DNA from: Deinococcus sp. AB2017081
GTDB taxonomy: Bacteria; Deinococcota; Deinococci; Deinococcales; Deinococcaceae
Assembly: GCF_034440735.1 (NCBI RefSeq)
Contig: NZ_CP140098.1
Location: 3,267,501-3,331,500, forward strand
DNA length: 64,000 nt
Direction of reading: 5' to 3'
Both the position numbers and the translations under genes were made by a program. Shown piece by piece: positions 40,297 to 50,596 of this stretch (the stretch's first letter is position 1; the number at the start of each line of letters is the position of its first letter). Below the pieces are notes generated by a model. That model made no database searches. It was given only the letters and a program-made list of their open reading frames with translations, and was not told where the DNA came from.

Positions 40297-42486
40297 TTAT
40301 CCGCCCACGTGCACCATGGGGCGGCGCGCGGCGTCACGCTCGGCCACCCGCAGGATCTCGTGGGTCAGCGGCGGCACGTCGCCCTCGCCGGCCAGCAGGA
40401 AGCGCAGGGCGTTCTGGGCCGGCCCCTTCTCGCTCCACTCGAAGTACACGTGCGGGGGCACGCCGGTCACGTCGCGGACATGCAGCAGCACGGCCGCCAG
40501 GGTATTCGCCACGGCGCTGCCGGTGGCCCGCAGGATGGCGTGCGATCCCACGCGCACGCCGGTCACGCTGACCGTGGAGGTAAAGTCGCTGGCATCCACG
40601 ATGGCGACCTCCAGGAACAGGGCGGCCTCGCCGGGGGTCAGGTGGTTGTCCAGACGGACGTCCAGGGCCTTCTGGCGGTACTCGACGTCGTCGCCCTCGT
40701 TCAGCCGGTTGGCGATGAAGCGCACCGGGAGGCCACGGGCCACCACGTCCTCCAGCATGCGCCGCGCCGTGTCGTCCAGGATGACGCGCTGTACCCGCAG
40801 CTCGGTCGAACGTGAGATCCGCGAGGCCACGCTGATCACCAGGATGCCCAGGATGAAGGTCAGGGCGATCCACAGACCCTCCGGGCGTTCAGTCACCGTG
40901 ACGGCACTGGTGTAGATGAAGATGGCGCTGACCACCGCGAAGGCCGCCGCCGGGCCACGGTGGCCGCGCCGGAGCTCGGTCAGGAACACGGCGATGGCCG
41001 CCGAGGTCATCAGGGCCAGCACGCCGGTCGCGTAGGCCCCCGCCTGCGCGTCCACGCTCGCCTGGAACAGGATCGTGACCAGCGCACTGATCAGCGTGAA
41101 GAGGATCACCAGGGGCCGGGTGGCGCGGGCCCAGTCCGGGGCCATGCCGTAGCGCGGCAGGTATCTGGGCACGATGTTCAGCAGGCCGGCCATGGCCGAC
41201 GCCCCCGCGAACCACAGGATCAGGATGGTCGCCACGTCGTAGAGCGTGCCGAAGGTCTCGCCGAAACGGCTGTGCGCCAGGAAGGCCAGCGCCCGCCCGT
41301 TCGCCGCGCCCGCCGGGGTGGTCACCGTGACGGGCACGGTACGGTCGGCCGTGTTGCCCAGCACACTGACCGTGATCGGCACCAGGCCGCCCACGGTGTC
41401 GGCCTGGACGGTATACGTCCCGGTGCGCTCGGCCGGCACGGTCAGCGAGTAGACCTCACGCGGGCGGGTGGTGCTGTCCAGCGGCACGTCGATCATGGCC
41501 CGGCCCGCCCGCAGATCGGCGCCGTTCAGGGTGCGGGTCACGCTGGTCACGCCCCAGAACTCGTGGCGGGGGATCAGCAGCGTGGTGACCAGCGCCGAGC
41601 CGATCAGCATGACGCTCATGATCAGCGCGGCGGTGGTGAGCAGTGTGCGGGTATTGCGGATGCGGCCAGCGGGTTGCTGTGGCGTGTCGCCGGGATCGCC
41701 CTTCACGAGCGGCATGACGACCACGCCCGTCTCGAAGCCTGACAGCCCCAGCGCCAGCGCCGGGAACACCAGGAGGGCCGCACCGAAGGTCGCCAGCGGC
41801 GAGGCGTATGCACTGCCCAGCGCCGACCACCAGTTGCTCAGCAGGGCGGGGTTGGCGGCGACCTCCAGCACGCCGTGGCCGACCACCACGAGACTGAGCG
41901 TGAGGTACAGCACCACGATGCCCACCGCGATGCCCACCGCCTCCTTGAAGCCCTTGAGAAACACCGCCGCCAGCAGCGCGATCAGGCCCAGGGTGATCGG
42001 TACCTCGTGTCCTTCCAGCGCCGTGCGCAGCAGGGGATTCTCGACCAGATGCGCCGTGGCGTCGGCGGCCGAGAGCGTGATCGTGATGACGAAGCCCGTG
42101 GCGACGAATCCGATCAGGGCCAGCACCAGCACCTTGCTGGGCCAGTAGTTCAGCAGGCGCTCGAGCATGGACAGGCTGCCGTCGCCGTGGGGGCTTTCCT
42201 GGGCCACGCGGCGGTACATGGGCAGCGCCCCGAAGAGCGTGACGAGCACCAGAACCAGCGTGGCCACCGGCGACAGCGCCCCCGCCGCCAGCGCCGCGAT
42301 CCCCGGCTGGTAGCCCAGCGTGGAGAAGTAGTCCACGCCGGTCAGGCACATCACCTTCCACCACGGCTGGGTGTGGTGTTGCTGCTCGGCCACGCGCTCC
42401 GGCTCATAGAAGCCCTCGGGTTCGGGCTGGTTCGATTCCAGAAACCAGGACATGAAACGGCTGCGGGCCGGTTGCGCTGAGGGCAT
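40297..42486 (-). CDS. APC superfamily permease with large soluble C-terminal part
   Basis: This 729-residue protein has about 12 membrane segments, interrupted by a beta-rich extracytoplasmic insertion (about residues 310-400: [19 protein letters not shown]...) and followed by a cytoplasmic tail of about 200 residues. The first segments ([21 protein letters not shown]) match large amino-acid/K+-type permeases. The substrate is unknown. TACACT sits six bases before ATG 42486, which supports this start over the ATG at 42453. The inserted beta domain between membrane segments is unusual for the superfamily. Confidence 0.78.
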   Translation of the reverse strand: MPSAQPARSRFMSWFLESNQPEPEGFYEPERVAEQQHHTQPWWKVMCLTGVDYFSTLGYQPGIAALAAGALSPVATLVLVLVTLFGALPMYRRVAQESPHGDGSLSMLERLLNYWPSKVLVLALIGFVATGFVITITLSAADATAHLVENPLLRTALEGHEVPITLGLIALLAAVFLKGFKEAVGIAVGIVVLYLTLSLVVVGHGVLEVAANPALLSNWWSALGSAYASPLATFGAALLVFPALALGLSGFETGVVVMPLVKGDPGDTPQQPAGRIRNTRTLLTTAALIMSVMLIGSALVTTLLIPRHEFWGVTSVTRTLNGADLRAGRAMIDVPLDSTTRPREVYSLTVPAERTGTYTVQADTVGGLVPITVSVLGNTADRTVPVTVTTPAGAANGRALAFLAHSRFGETFGTLYDVATILILWFAGASAMAGLLNIVPRYLPRYGMAPDWARATRPLVILFTLISALVTILFQASVDAQAGAYATGVLALMTSAAIAVFLTELRRGHRGPAAAFAVVSAIFIYTSAVTVTERPEGLWIALTFILGILVISVASRISRSTELRVQRVILDDTARRMLEDVVARGLPVRFIANRLNEGDDVEYRQKALDVRLDNHLTPGEAALFLEVAIVDASDFTSTVSVTGVRVGSHAILRATGSAVANTLAAVLLHVRDVTGVPPHVYFEWSEKGPAQNALRFLLAGEGDVPPLTHEILRVAERDAARRPMVHVGG

Positions 42487-42960
42487 TGCGGCAGTGTAGA
42501 GCGGGATTGCGGGGAGATCTCCGGGCCGTGTGCTGAGCGGGAGCGGCCGCTGGTTCTGGACAGCAGAAACCCGTTCAGTGCAGCGACCAGAGTGGATGCG
42601 ACGCCAGCATGCACAGCGCTTCCAAGGCCCATCCGCAGTCAGGGGGCACCGAACCGGCCCCTGGCGACGACATCACAGGTAACAGCACACTCCAGGTCAG
42701 GTTCTGCCGAGGTGGCCGCTCCTAGCCCTCCCTGGCAATACTGGCGCACTTCTGCTCTGTGGCGTCAGTTCTGATCACAGCGTCGGGGACGTTTCAAATG
42801 AAGAGAGCATAAATACTCTTCAGGTCACTTCTGGATACGCTGGGGGTGCAACTCACAATTCAGCGGGTCTCGGCGGACATCAGTCGCGTGTGGACAGCGT
42901 CCGGAACAGGCTCTCCCGGTCGCCCCGTCTCACCGCCCCACGTCCTGCCGAGGTGAACGT
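42487..42960. other. gap between divergent genes
   Basis: About 470 bases hold the APC permease promoter (TACACT at 42493-42498 on the minus strand) and the ribosome site of the M28 gene. No gene, RNA or strong repeat was recognised; short open frames have no start signals. Confidence 0.5.
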
Positions 42961-44499
42961 ATGTCCAGGTTTCCGATCGTGGCCGTCCTCACGCTCCTGC
43001 TCGCCGCCTGCAGCGCGTCCGATGCGCCGGGCACCCAGGCGACGTCCGGGGACTCGCTCAGTGCACAGGCCGTCGGTGCCGACACCAGTGTGCTGCGGAG
43101 CGCGGTCAATGCCCCGGGTATCCAGCAGCACCTCGCGGCGTTCCAGGGCATCGCGTCGGCCAACGGTGGCACGCGGGCGGCCAGCACGCCGGGCTACGAC
43201 GCCTCGGTGGCGTATGTCCAGCAGAAGCTGACGGCCGCCGGGTATCAGGTGAGCCTCCAGACCTTCACGTATCCCGTGTTCGTCGACCTCTCCACGCTGG
43301 CGCAGACGGCACCGATTGCCAGAACCTTCACGCCGGGGAGCGAATTCGTCTCCATTCAGTACAGCCCCGAGGGCAGCGCGACCGCTGCGGTGCAGGGCGT
43401 GGATCTGGTGCTGCCGCCCTCCCCCACCCCGACGTCGAGCAGCGGCTGCGAGGCGGCCGACTTCGCCGGCTTCGTGCCGGGCCAGATCGCCCTGATCCAG
43501 CGCGGCACCTGTACCTTCGAGATCAAGATTCTCAATGCCCAGGCAGCAGGCGCGTCGGCAGTCATCATCTTCAACGAGGGTCAGCCGGGACGCACCGACA
43601 TCGACCTGACCCCGGTCGTGGGCGAGGTCAACGCGCTGACCATTCCGGCCGTGTTCACCAGTTTCGCCGCCGGCAGCACCCTGAACGGGGCGACCGTGAC
43701 GGTGAACGTGGATACCGAGGAACAGACACGCACCTCGCAGAATGTCATCGCGCAGACCAGAACCGGGCGCAGCGACCGTGTGGTGGTCGTCGGTGCCCAC
43801 CTCGACTCGGTCGACGGCGGCCCAGGGATCAACGACAACGGCAGCGGCAGCGCCGCGATCCTGGAGATCGCCCTTCAGATGGCCAACCTGGGCATCCAGC
43901 CGCGCAATCAGGTGCGCTTCGCGTTCTGGGGGGCCGAGGAGCTGGGCCTGATCGGTTCCGAGCGCTACGTGGCCAGCCTGAGCACGCGCCAGAAGAAGGA
44001 CATCGCGCTGAACCTGAACTTCGACATGGTCGGCTCGCCCAACTACGCCCGCTTCGTGTACGACGGCGACGGCAACGCCACGCCCGAGGGGGCCGGGCCG
44101 AACGGGTCGGGCACGATCGAGAATGTCTTGACCAGCTATTTCGCGGCCCAGGGCCTGGCATCCCTGCCGACGGCCTTCAGCGGGCGCTCGGATTACGGCC
44201 CGTTCATCGAGGCGGGCATTCCGGCCGGCGGCCTGTTCACCGGGGCCGAGGGCATCAAGTCGGCGGCCGAGGCCCAGGTCTTCGGCGGCACGGCCGGCGT
44301 CGCCTACGACCCGTGCTACCACGAGGCCTGCGACACCCTGGCGAACGTGAACGCCCAGGCGCTGGACGAGATGGGCGACGCGGCAGCCCACGCGGTGCTG
44401 ACCTTTGCCCAGACGACCTCAGCGGTCAACGGCACGGGTCAGGCCTCGGGCACGGCGGCGGCCAACATGAGCTTCCGGGGGAACAACGCGGTCCGCTGA
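42961..44499 (+). CDS. M28 family aminopeptidase lipoprotein with PA domain
   Basis: This 512-residue surface lipoprotein has a lipobox in LTLLLAACSAS. An N-terminal helix pair is followed by a protease-associated insertion (ADFAGFVPGQIALIQRGTC...AGASAVIIFNEG). The M28 catalytic domain then has VVVGAHLDSVDGGPGINDNG (His and Asp zinc ligands), FWGAEELGLIGS (catalytic Glu-Glu), DMVGS and a late His in CYHEACDT. It releases N-terminal amino acids from peptides outside the membrane. GAGGTGA precedes the ATG. A GGCCCCG/CGGGGCC hairpin follows the stop at 44526-44550. Confidence 0.92.
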   Translation: MSRFPIVAVLTLLLAACSASDAPGTQATSGDSLSAQAVGADTSVLRSAVNAPGIQQHLAAFQGIASANGGTRAASTPGYDASVAYVQQKLTAAGYQVSLQTFTYPVFVDLSTLAQTAPIARTFTPGSEFVSIQYSPEGSATAAVQGVDLVLPPSPTPTSSSGCEAADFAGFVPGQIALIQRGTCTFEIKILNAQAAGASAVIIFNEGQPGRTDIDLTPVVGEVNALTIPAVFTSFAAGSTLNGATVTVNVDTEEQTRTSQNVIAQTRTGRSDRVVVVGAHLDSVDGGPGINDNGSGSAAILEIALQMANLGIQPRNQVRFAFWGAEELGLIGSERYVASLSTRQKKDIALNLNFDMVGSPNYARFVYDGDGNATPEGAGPNGSGTIENVLTSYFAAQGLASLPTAFSGRSDYGPFIEAGIPAGGLFTGAEGIKSAAEAQVFGGTAGVAYDPCYHEACDTLANVNAQALDEMGDAAAHAVLTFAQTTSAVNGTGQASGTAAANMSFRGNNAVR

Positions 44500-44588
44500 G
44501 CACGGATGATCCGGACACGGAGGCCGGCCCCGGCGGTGCCGGTCGGGGCCAGCCTCCTGCGATCCGGCGCAGGCCCTAGCATGTCGGC

Positions 44589-45491
44589 ATGTCGGCCCTG
44601 ATTCCGCTGGCTCCCGGCGTCTCCTACCTTCCCGGCGCGGTGAACAGTGTCGTGCTGGAGGACGGCCACGGCGGGGCGCTGCTGGTCGATACCGGCCTGG
44701 ACGACTCGCACGCCCGCAAGCTGCTGCGCGCGCTGGACAGCGCGGGCCTGACTCCCACCGGCATCCTGAACACGCACAGCCACGCGGATCATCACGGGGG
44801 CAACACCTTCATCCTGCGGCGCTTTCCGGAGATGAAGGTGTTCGCACCGCCACTGGAGGCCGCGATCATCACGCACCCGATCCTGGAGCCTATCGGGCTG
44901 TTCGGCGCCCGGCCCCCACACGAGTTGCAGACCAAATTCCTGCTGGCACCGCCCAGTCTGGCGCGGCTGGCACCCGAGCCGGGACTGTGCCGGCTCGGCG
45001 GGGTGACCGTGGAGCTCATCGAGGTGGCGGGCCACGCGAGCATGATGTACGCGGTGCGGGTGGGCGAGGTGCTGTACGCCGCGGACGCGCTGTTCGGCCC
45101 GGACGCGCTGGCGAAGCACCCCCTGGTGTTCTGTCAGGATTCCGGCCTGCAGAAGGCGGCGGCGGCACGGCTGGGCGGGCTGGAGGGCGTGCGCGTGACG
45201 CTGCCGGGGCACGGCGGGCCGACGGAGGAGCTGGCGGATCTGGTGGCGGCGAATCTGGCGACCCACGCCCGGACAACCCAGGCCGTCCTGGATGCCGTGC
45301 GGCAGCAGCCGGCCACGGTGGACGACCTGCTGCCACGGGTGTGCGACACCCTGGGCGTGACGATGACCAGTGCAGGCGCCGTCGTCCTGAACCGCGCCGT
45401 GGTCAGCGCCCACCTGACCGAGTTGCTGGAGGCGGGGGCCGTCCAGATGCAGGTGAGCGCGAACCGGCTCGTCTTCGGGAGCCAAGCGTAA
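44589..45491 (+). CDS. metallo-beta-lactamase fold hydrolase
   Basis: This 300-residue protein has the MBL zinc motif NTHSHADHHGG, a second His in EVAGHASMM, the bridging Asp in YAADALFG and a distal His in LPGHGGPTEEL. After the MBL fold comes a C-terminal helical extension of about 90 residues (from VAANLATHARTTQ) that resembles the winged-helix tails of LACTB2-like proteins. The substrate is unknown. TAGCAT (44577-44582) sits six bases before the ATG, a clean leaderless promoter position. Confidence 0.87.
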   Translation: MSALIPLAPGVSYLPGAVNSVVLEDGHGGALLVDTGLDDSHARKLLRALDSAGLTPTGILNTHSHADHHGGNTFILRRFPEMKVFAPPLEAAIITHPILEPIGLFGARPPHELQTKFLLAPPSLARLAPEPGLCRLGGVTVELIEVAGHASMMYAVRVGEVLYAADALFGPDALAKHPLVFCQDSGLQKAAAARLGGLEGVRVTLPGHGGPTEELADLVAANLATHARTTQAVLDAVRQQPATVDDLLPRVCDTLGVTMTSAGAVVLNRAVVSAHLTELLEAGAVQMQVSANRLVFGSQA

Positions 45492-45539
45492 AGAAACTCC
45501 CTCTGGGGTTCCCCGGTGGGGGCAGCGTACCCTCCAGCC

Positions 45540-46172
<633 letters not shown>

Positions 46173-46174
46173 GA

Positions 46175-46292
46175 AATCGGCCTGCGAGCGGAGCGAGTAC
46201 CGATAGTGGGAGCGGCCGGAATGGAGGGACGGGCAGCGCTGTCCTGCCCATCCCGGAATGGAGCGCTGCGACCCTGCCCGTCAGGGCCGATC
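46175..46292. repeat. palindromic repeat upstream of DUF4385 (GAGCG(G/A)AGCGAG family)
   Basis: ATCGGCC and GGCCGAT bound the element. It starts with GAGCGGAGCGAG and GGAGCGGCC, as in the ywbE insert, and its centre is a large hairpin with GGGCAGCGCT/AGCGCTGC and CGGGCA/TGCCCG arms. It fills the space between dps and the DUF4385 gene. Confidence 0.65.
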
Positions 46293-46355
46293 GAAGCGAG
46301 AAGGCGCAGGGCCGCCGGGCCGTCCCGGTGCCCGCCCTGAACCGAGGCGTAAACC

Positions 46356-46847
46356 ATGCCGAAATTCGACTACTCCCTGAACTACGCCGACCTTGACCTG
46401 CGGGCACATCCCGAGCTGTATCGGGTCGGCGTGGGCGAGCAGGGCGTGTTGCTGGTGCAGCCGTACAAGGGTGAACTCCTGCCGCACTGGCGCTTTGCGA
46501 CGCCGGATGCAGCGCGGGAAAGCAGCGACACCATCTTTGCCATGTTCCTGGCGTACCTGAAGGATGGCGACTTCGTGGGCGCGGACATGGCCCGCAAGTT
46601 CCTCCAGATGGGCTTCACGCGCTCGCGGCGCTATGCCAACCACAGGGGCGGCAGGAAATACGATGGCCCGGTGCCCGACGACAGGAAGGGCCAGAGCGGC
46701 GCCCACGGCCGCGCCGAGTTGCCCCGCCAACCCGAAGACCCGGTCAAGGCCGAGTCCGCCCGCATCTTCAAGGCGAAGTGGGAGGAGGCCGAGGCGAACG
46801 CGGAGTATGCCCGGATGAAGAAGGAACACAAGAAGACGTACGGCTGA
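46356..46847 (+). CDS. DUF4385 protein
   Basis: This 163-residue cytoplasmic protein matches the DUF4385 pattern: YRVGVGEQGVLLVQPYKGEL, LPHWRFATPDAARESS, DFVGADMARKFLQMGFTR and RYANHRGGRKYDG. The function of the family is unknown; a nucleic-acid role is conceivable because the basic middle region is well conserved. The C-terminal 35 residues form a charged helix rich in Lys and Glu. The start lies just after the repeat at 46175-46292, with GAGG-like bases before the ATG. Confidence 0.83.
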   Translation: MPKFDYSLNYADLDLRAHPELYRVGVGEQGVLLVQPYKGELLPHWRFATPDAARESSDTIFAMFLAYLKDGDFVGADMARKFLQMGFTRSRRYANHRGGRKYDGPVPDDRKGQSGAHGRAELPRQPEDPVKAESARIFKAKWEEAEANAEYARMKKEHKKTYG

Positions 46848-46860
46848 TAGGCCGCCGACG

Positions 46861-47970
46861 TCAGATCGTCTGGATCAGGCGGGTCAGGAGTTGCACGTGC
46901 GCGGGCCAGCGATCCAGGCGGATGTGCTCGTGCTGGGCGTGGGCCCCGTCGCCGGGAGCACCCAGGCCGTCCAGGGTGGGGGTGATGGGCGCGGTGAAAT
47001 TGCCGTCGCTGCCGCCCCCCACGCTCTCGTGGCCCACGTCGAAGCCCAGGGTGCCGGCGAGTTCGCGGGCACGGGCGTACAGCGCCAGCGTGTCGGCCCC
47101 CTGCTCGAAGGGCGGACGGTTCATACCGCCGCGCACGTCCACGGTCACGCGGGGGTCGGCGGGCCGCCACGCCTGTACGGCGGCGTCCACGCGCTGCCCC
47201 TCGGCCAGGGTGGAGACCCGGAGGTCGAATTCCACCGTGCAGGTCTCGGGGATCACATTCATGGCACTGCCCCCGTGGATGACCCCGGCGCTGACGGTGG
47301 TGCCGATATCCGGACGGGCCAGCGCCTGCACCGCCAGCACCGCCTCGGCGGCGGCCGTGATGGCGCTGGCTCCATCGGCGGGACGGTTCCCGGCGTGACT
47401 GGCGATGCCCCGCAGGGTCAGCCAGTACCCGCCGGTGCCCTTGCGCCCGGTCTTCAGGGCGTGTGAGTCCGCGACCGGGGGCTCCACGACCAGGCACGCA
47501 CGGGCGGCACGGGCCGCGGCCTCGATGTGCGGACGGCTGCTGTCGCTGCCGATCTCCTCGTCCGGGGACAGCAGGAGGTGGATCCCGCCGTCGGGCCACT
47601 GCCCGCGCAGCGCCCGCAGGGCATGGACGGTGCCCACGATGCCGCCCTTCATGTCATAGGTGCCGGGGCCATACAGCCGGTCGCCATCCTGACGCCAGGG
47701 CATGCGCTCCAGCGTGCCGGTGGGCCACACGGTATCGGCGTGCATCAGGATCAGCAGGGGCCGGGCCACGCCGCTGCCGTCCACCCCCAGCGTCATGGAG
47801 CGCGTGCCGCCGGGCAGGGCGCGGGTCACCGCCCCCAGGTCACGCGCCCAGCCCTCGACCACATCCATCACGCGGTTCACGGCGACCGGATCGCTGGACG
47901 GGGATTCCAGACTGACCAGCGTGTGCAGGTCGGCCAGCATGGCGCTCAGGTCGGGCAGATCAGACGACAT
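46861..47970 (-). CDS. M20 family metallopeptidase (carboxypeptidase G2-like)
   Basis: This 369-residue zinc peptidase has LILMHADTVWPTG (His, Asp), GPGTYDMKGG (bridging Asp), LLLSPDEEIGS (Glu pair), VVEPPVAD (ligand carboxylate), lid-domain GIASHAGNRPADG and GLGAPGDGAHAQHEHI (final His). It resembles glutamate carboxypeptidases. I chose the second ATG (47970) because TAGCAT lies seven bases before it and overlaps the first ATG (47979). It is convergent with the DUF4385 gene. Confidence 0.88.
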   Translation of the reverse strand: MSSDLPDLSAMLADLHTLVSLESPSSDPVAVNRVMDVVEGWARDLGAVTRALPGGTRSMTLGVDGSGVARPLLILMHADTVWPTGTLERMPWRQDGDRLYGPGTYDMKGGIVGTVHALRALRGQWPDGGIHLLLSPDEEIGSDSSRPHIEAAARAARACLVVEPPVADSHALKTGRKGTGGYWLTLRGIASHAGNRPADGASAITAAAEAVLAVQALARPDIGTTVSAGVIHGGSAMNVIPETCTVEFDLRVSTLAEGQRVDAAVQAWRPADPRVTVDVRGGMNRPPFEQGADTLALYARARELAGTLGFDVGHESVGGGSDGNFTAPITPTLDGLGAPGDGAHAQHEHIRLDRWPAHVQLLTRLIQTI

Positions 47971-48085
47971 GCGCGACATGCTACTGCGCCGTCTGTCCGG
48001 CCCCCTGCGGAGCGGCGACATATGGCAACGGCCGGGGGCCGGAACGACGCACGTTCCGGCCCCCGGCCGTCCGGTCTCGGGGAGG

Positions 48086-48277
48086 TCAGGTCAGCTGGGC
48101 CAGCTGGACGGCGTCGGCACGCAGGACGGCGCGGCCACGCAGGTACAGGTCACCCAGCACCTTGGGCCCGAAGATCCGGCTCAGGCGGGTGCTGGTCATC
48201 TCGATGGTGCGTCCGTTGAACCGCAGGCGGACGACGTTGGTGGTACCGGGAACCCAGGTGCAGGACAGTTCGTGCAT
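48086..48277 (-). CDS. 63-residue conserved-looking protein of unknown function
   Basis: This small protein begins MHELSCTWVPGTTNVVRLRF and continues FNGRTIEMTSTRLSRIFGPK, a mix of strands and one amphipathic helix, ending in VLRADAVQLAQLT. GGAGGT lies five to six bases before the ATG at 48277, which selects it over the longer frame. There is one cysteine, no signal peptide and no family I can name. Its upstream region is shared with the divergent S9 peptidase and holds the inverted repeat at 48413-48439. Confidence 0.62.
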   Translation of the reverse strand: MHELSCTWVPGTTNVVRLRFNGRTIEMTSTRLSRIFGPKVLGDLYLRGRAVLRADAVQLAQLT

Positions 48278-48412
48278 ACGCGGACCTCCAGTGTCGGCGA
48301 AAAGATGTGGGGGGCAGGATGGATGGAGCACCGAACCGGCTCCCGGCACACGGTGGAGAGAGACGGACATGCCCTCCGCCGGAACGAAGGACATCCACCC
48401 CACGCGGGGCAA

Positions 48413-48439
48413 CCAGTACAGGTACAGTCATGGTACTGG
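48413..48439. promoter_or_regulatory. inverted repeat CCAGTAC/GTACTGG between divergent genes
   Basis: Seven-base arms with a 13-base centre lie about 140 bases before the 63-residue gene and about 130 bases before the S9 peptidase start. The spacing of about two helical turns suits a dimeric regulator. No regulator gene is adjacent. Confidence 0.35.
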
Positions 48440-48570
48440 CCGTGGTCTGGTCGGGGGATGGGCCGACTGTCACCTGACCTTGAGACAGACATCATGAAGT
48501 CAGAACCGCGTCATGCTTGACTGCCCACGTGCCCACCCTCCACCCTGCGGCGTCCGCGCCTGATGGCGTC

Positions 48571-50541
48571 ATGCCCACGCCGCACAGCCTGCTGGCCCTG
48601 GCCTTTCCCTCGGATCCCCGCCTCAGCCCGGATGGTCGCCGTGTGGCCTTCGTGCTGTCGCGGATCGAGGAGGAGGACGTGCGGGCCCCCGACGAGCAGT
48701 TCGCGCGCCCCCGCTACAAGTCGCACATCTGGGTGGCGGAACACGGCCAGATGGCGCGGCCCTTCACGGCGGGCGAGGGGCGTGACAGTGCGCCGCGCTG
48801 GTCACCGGACGGCACGCAGCTGGCCTTCGTGCGCGACAGCGGCGGTTTCCGGGGACAGCTGCACCTGCTGCCCGTGAGCGGCGGCGAGGCGCGTCGGCTG
48901 ACCCACCTGCAGCACCCCGTGCAGGACGTGCAGTGGAGTCCGGACGGGCGGTACCTGAGCTTCCTGAGCAGCGGCGACGACCAGGATCGCCGGGACGAGC
49001 GCGGTGAGCCCCGCGTGATCACCACGCCGCGGTACCGGTTCAACGGCCAGGACTGGCTGCCCGAGCGGCCGGCGCGGCTGTGGCGGTACGACGTGCTGGA
49101 GGATCATCTGGACGAGTGGCACGTGCCGGCTGTGGCCGTGACCGCGTATGCGTGGCGTCCCGACAGTTCGGGGGTGCTCTTCGTGAGTGCCGTGACCGAT
49201 CTGAACGCCGCCCACTGGGAGCAGGAGGTCTTCGGGCTGCCGCTGCAGGGAGCGCCGACGCAGCTCACGCGCTGGAACTCCGCGATCACGGCCGTGGTAC
49301 CCCACCCCGACGGCGAGCGCTTCGCCGTGGTGGGACGGCCCGAGGGCCAGGGCAACACCGAGCACACCCACGTGTACGTCCTCGGCGCGGATGACCGCGT
49401 GATCCGTCTGGACGGTGGCCACGACCACCCGGTCGGCAACGCAGTGGGCGGCGACTGCCACGTGGGGGCCATGCCGGACCGTCCGGTGTGGCTCGACGAC
49501 CGCACGCTGCTGTTCAGTTCGACGGTGCGCGGCAGCTGCGGCCTGTTCCTCGCGTCCCTGGCTCCGAACAGCGCCGAGGGAACCGTCACTGCGCACGACC
49601 ATCGCCCGGACGGTGTGATCGCCGCGTTCACCGCGGTGCCCGGCGGGGGCGTGGCGCTGCTGCGCGAGCAGGCGCACGTGTTCCCGGAGGTCGAGCTGAA
49701 CGGTGTCCCCGTGACCGACCTGAACGCCCGGCTGCCCTTCGCGGCCCGCCGCCCCCTGCCCGTGACCTTCTCCACCCCCCTGGGCGACGGCGAGGGCTGG
49801 GTGCTGCTGCCGGACGGCGACGGCCCGGTGCCCGCCGTGCTGACCATCCACGGGGGGCCACACACCGACTACGGCCACGCCTTCACGCACGAGTTCCAGC
49901 TGCTGGCCGCACAGGGCTACGGCGTGTGCTACAGCAATCCGCGTGGCTCGATCGGCTACGGACAGGCCTGGGTCGATGCCATCCACGGCCGCTGGGGCAG
50001 TGTGGACATGGACGACCTGCTGGCCTTCTTCGACACCTGCCTGGCGCAGCACGCCGCCCTTGACCCGGCGCGTACTGCGGTCATGGGCGGCAGTTACGGC
50101 GGGTTCATGACCAACTGGATCACGGCGCACACGCCACGATTCCAGGCCGCCATCACCGACCGGAGCATCTGCAACCTGATCAGCTTTGCCGGTACCTCGG
50201 ACATCGGGCTGCGCTTCTGGGAGGACGAGCTGGGTCTGAGCGTCACGCGCCGCGCCGACACGGCGGCGCTGTGGGACATGAGCCCGCTGCAGTACGTCGA
50301 GAACGTCCGCACGCCCACCCTGATCGTTCACTCGGCCCTGGATCACCGCTGCCCGGTCGAGCAGGCCGAGCAGTGGTATGCGGCGCTCATCCAGCTCGGG
50401 GTTCCCACGCGCTTCGTGCGCTTCCCCGGCGAGGATCACGAGCTGTCCCGCTCGGGCCGGCCGGACCGGCGGGTGCGCCGCCTGCAGGAAACGCTCGAAT
50501 GGCTGGGCCGCTGGCTGGGCCCCGTCCCCGACGCCAGCTGA
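48571..50541 (+). CDS. S9 family (prolyl oligopeptidase-type) peptidase
   Basis: This 656-residue protein has an N-terminal beta-propeller with WD40-like DPRLSPDGRRVAFV, PRWSPDGTQLAFV and VQWSPDGRYLSF blades, and a C-terminal alpha/beta hydrolase. The nucleophile is Ser in MGGSYGGFMTNW, the Asp is in HSALDHRCPV and the His is in GEDHELSRSG. This is the S9C acylaminoacyl-peptidase type, cytoplasmic. The start is uncertain: ATG 48571 (MPTPHSLLAL) fits homologues, but in-frame TTG 48517 and GTG 48529 would extend it. No ribosome site favours either. Confidence 0.9.
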   Translation: MPTPHSLLALAFPSDPRLSPDGRRVAFVLSRIEEEDVRAPDEQFARPRYKSHIWVAEHGQMARPFTAGEGRDSAPRWSPDGTQLAFVRDSGGFRGQLHLLPVSGGEARRLTHLQHPVQDVQWSPDGRYLSFLSSGDDQDRRDERGEPRVITTPRYRFNGQDWLPERPARLWRYDVLEDHLDEWHVPAVAVTAYAWRPDSSGVLFVSAVTDLNAAHWEQEVFGLPLQGAPTQLTRWNSAITAVVPHPDGERFAVVGRPEGQGNTEHTHVYVLGADDRVIRLDGGHDHPVGNAVGGDCHVGAMPDRPVWLDDRTLLFSSTVRGSCGLFLASLAPNSAEGTVTAHDHRPDGVIAAFTAVPGGGVALLREQAHVFPEVELNGVPVTDLNARLPFAARRPLPVTFSTPLGDGEGWVLLPDGDGPVPAVLTIHGGPHTDYGHAFTHEFQLLAAQGYGVCYSNPRGSIGYGQAWVDAIHGRWGSVDMDDLLAFFDTCLAQHAALDPARTAVMGGSYGGFMTNWITAHTPRFQAAITDRSICNLISFAGTSDIGLRFWEDELGLSVTRRADTAALWDMSPLQYVENVRTPTLIVHSALDHRCPVEQAEQWYAALIQLGVPTRFVRFPGEDHELSRSGRPDRRVRRLQETLEWLGRWLGPVPDAS

Positions 50542-50596
50542 TCCCGGACGGCACCCGTGAGGATCGGGTAAGAGCTGGCCTGGTACGCTCGGCATC

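Noticed and set aside
48517..48570. N-terminal extension of the S9 peptidase from TTG 48517
   Set aside because: The added residues are low-complexity and no ribosome site supports the TTG; it is kept only as an alternative start.
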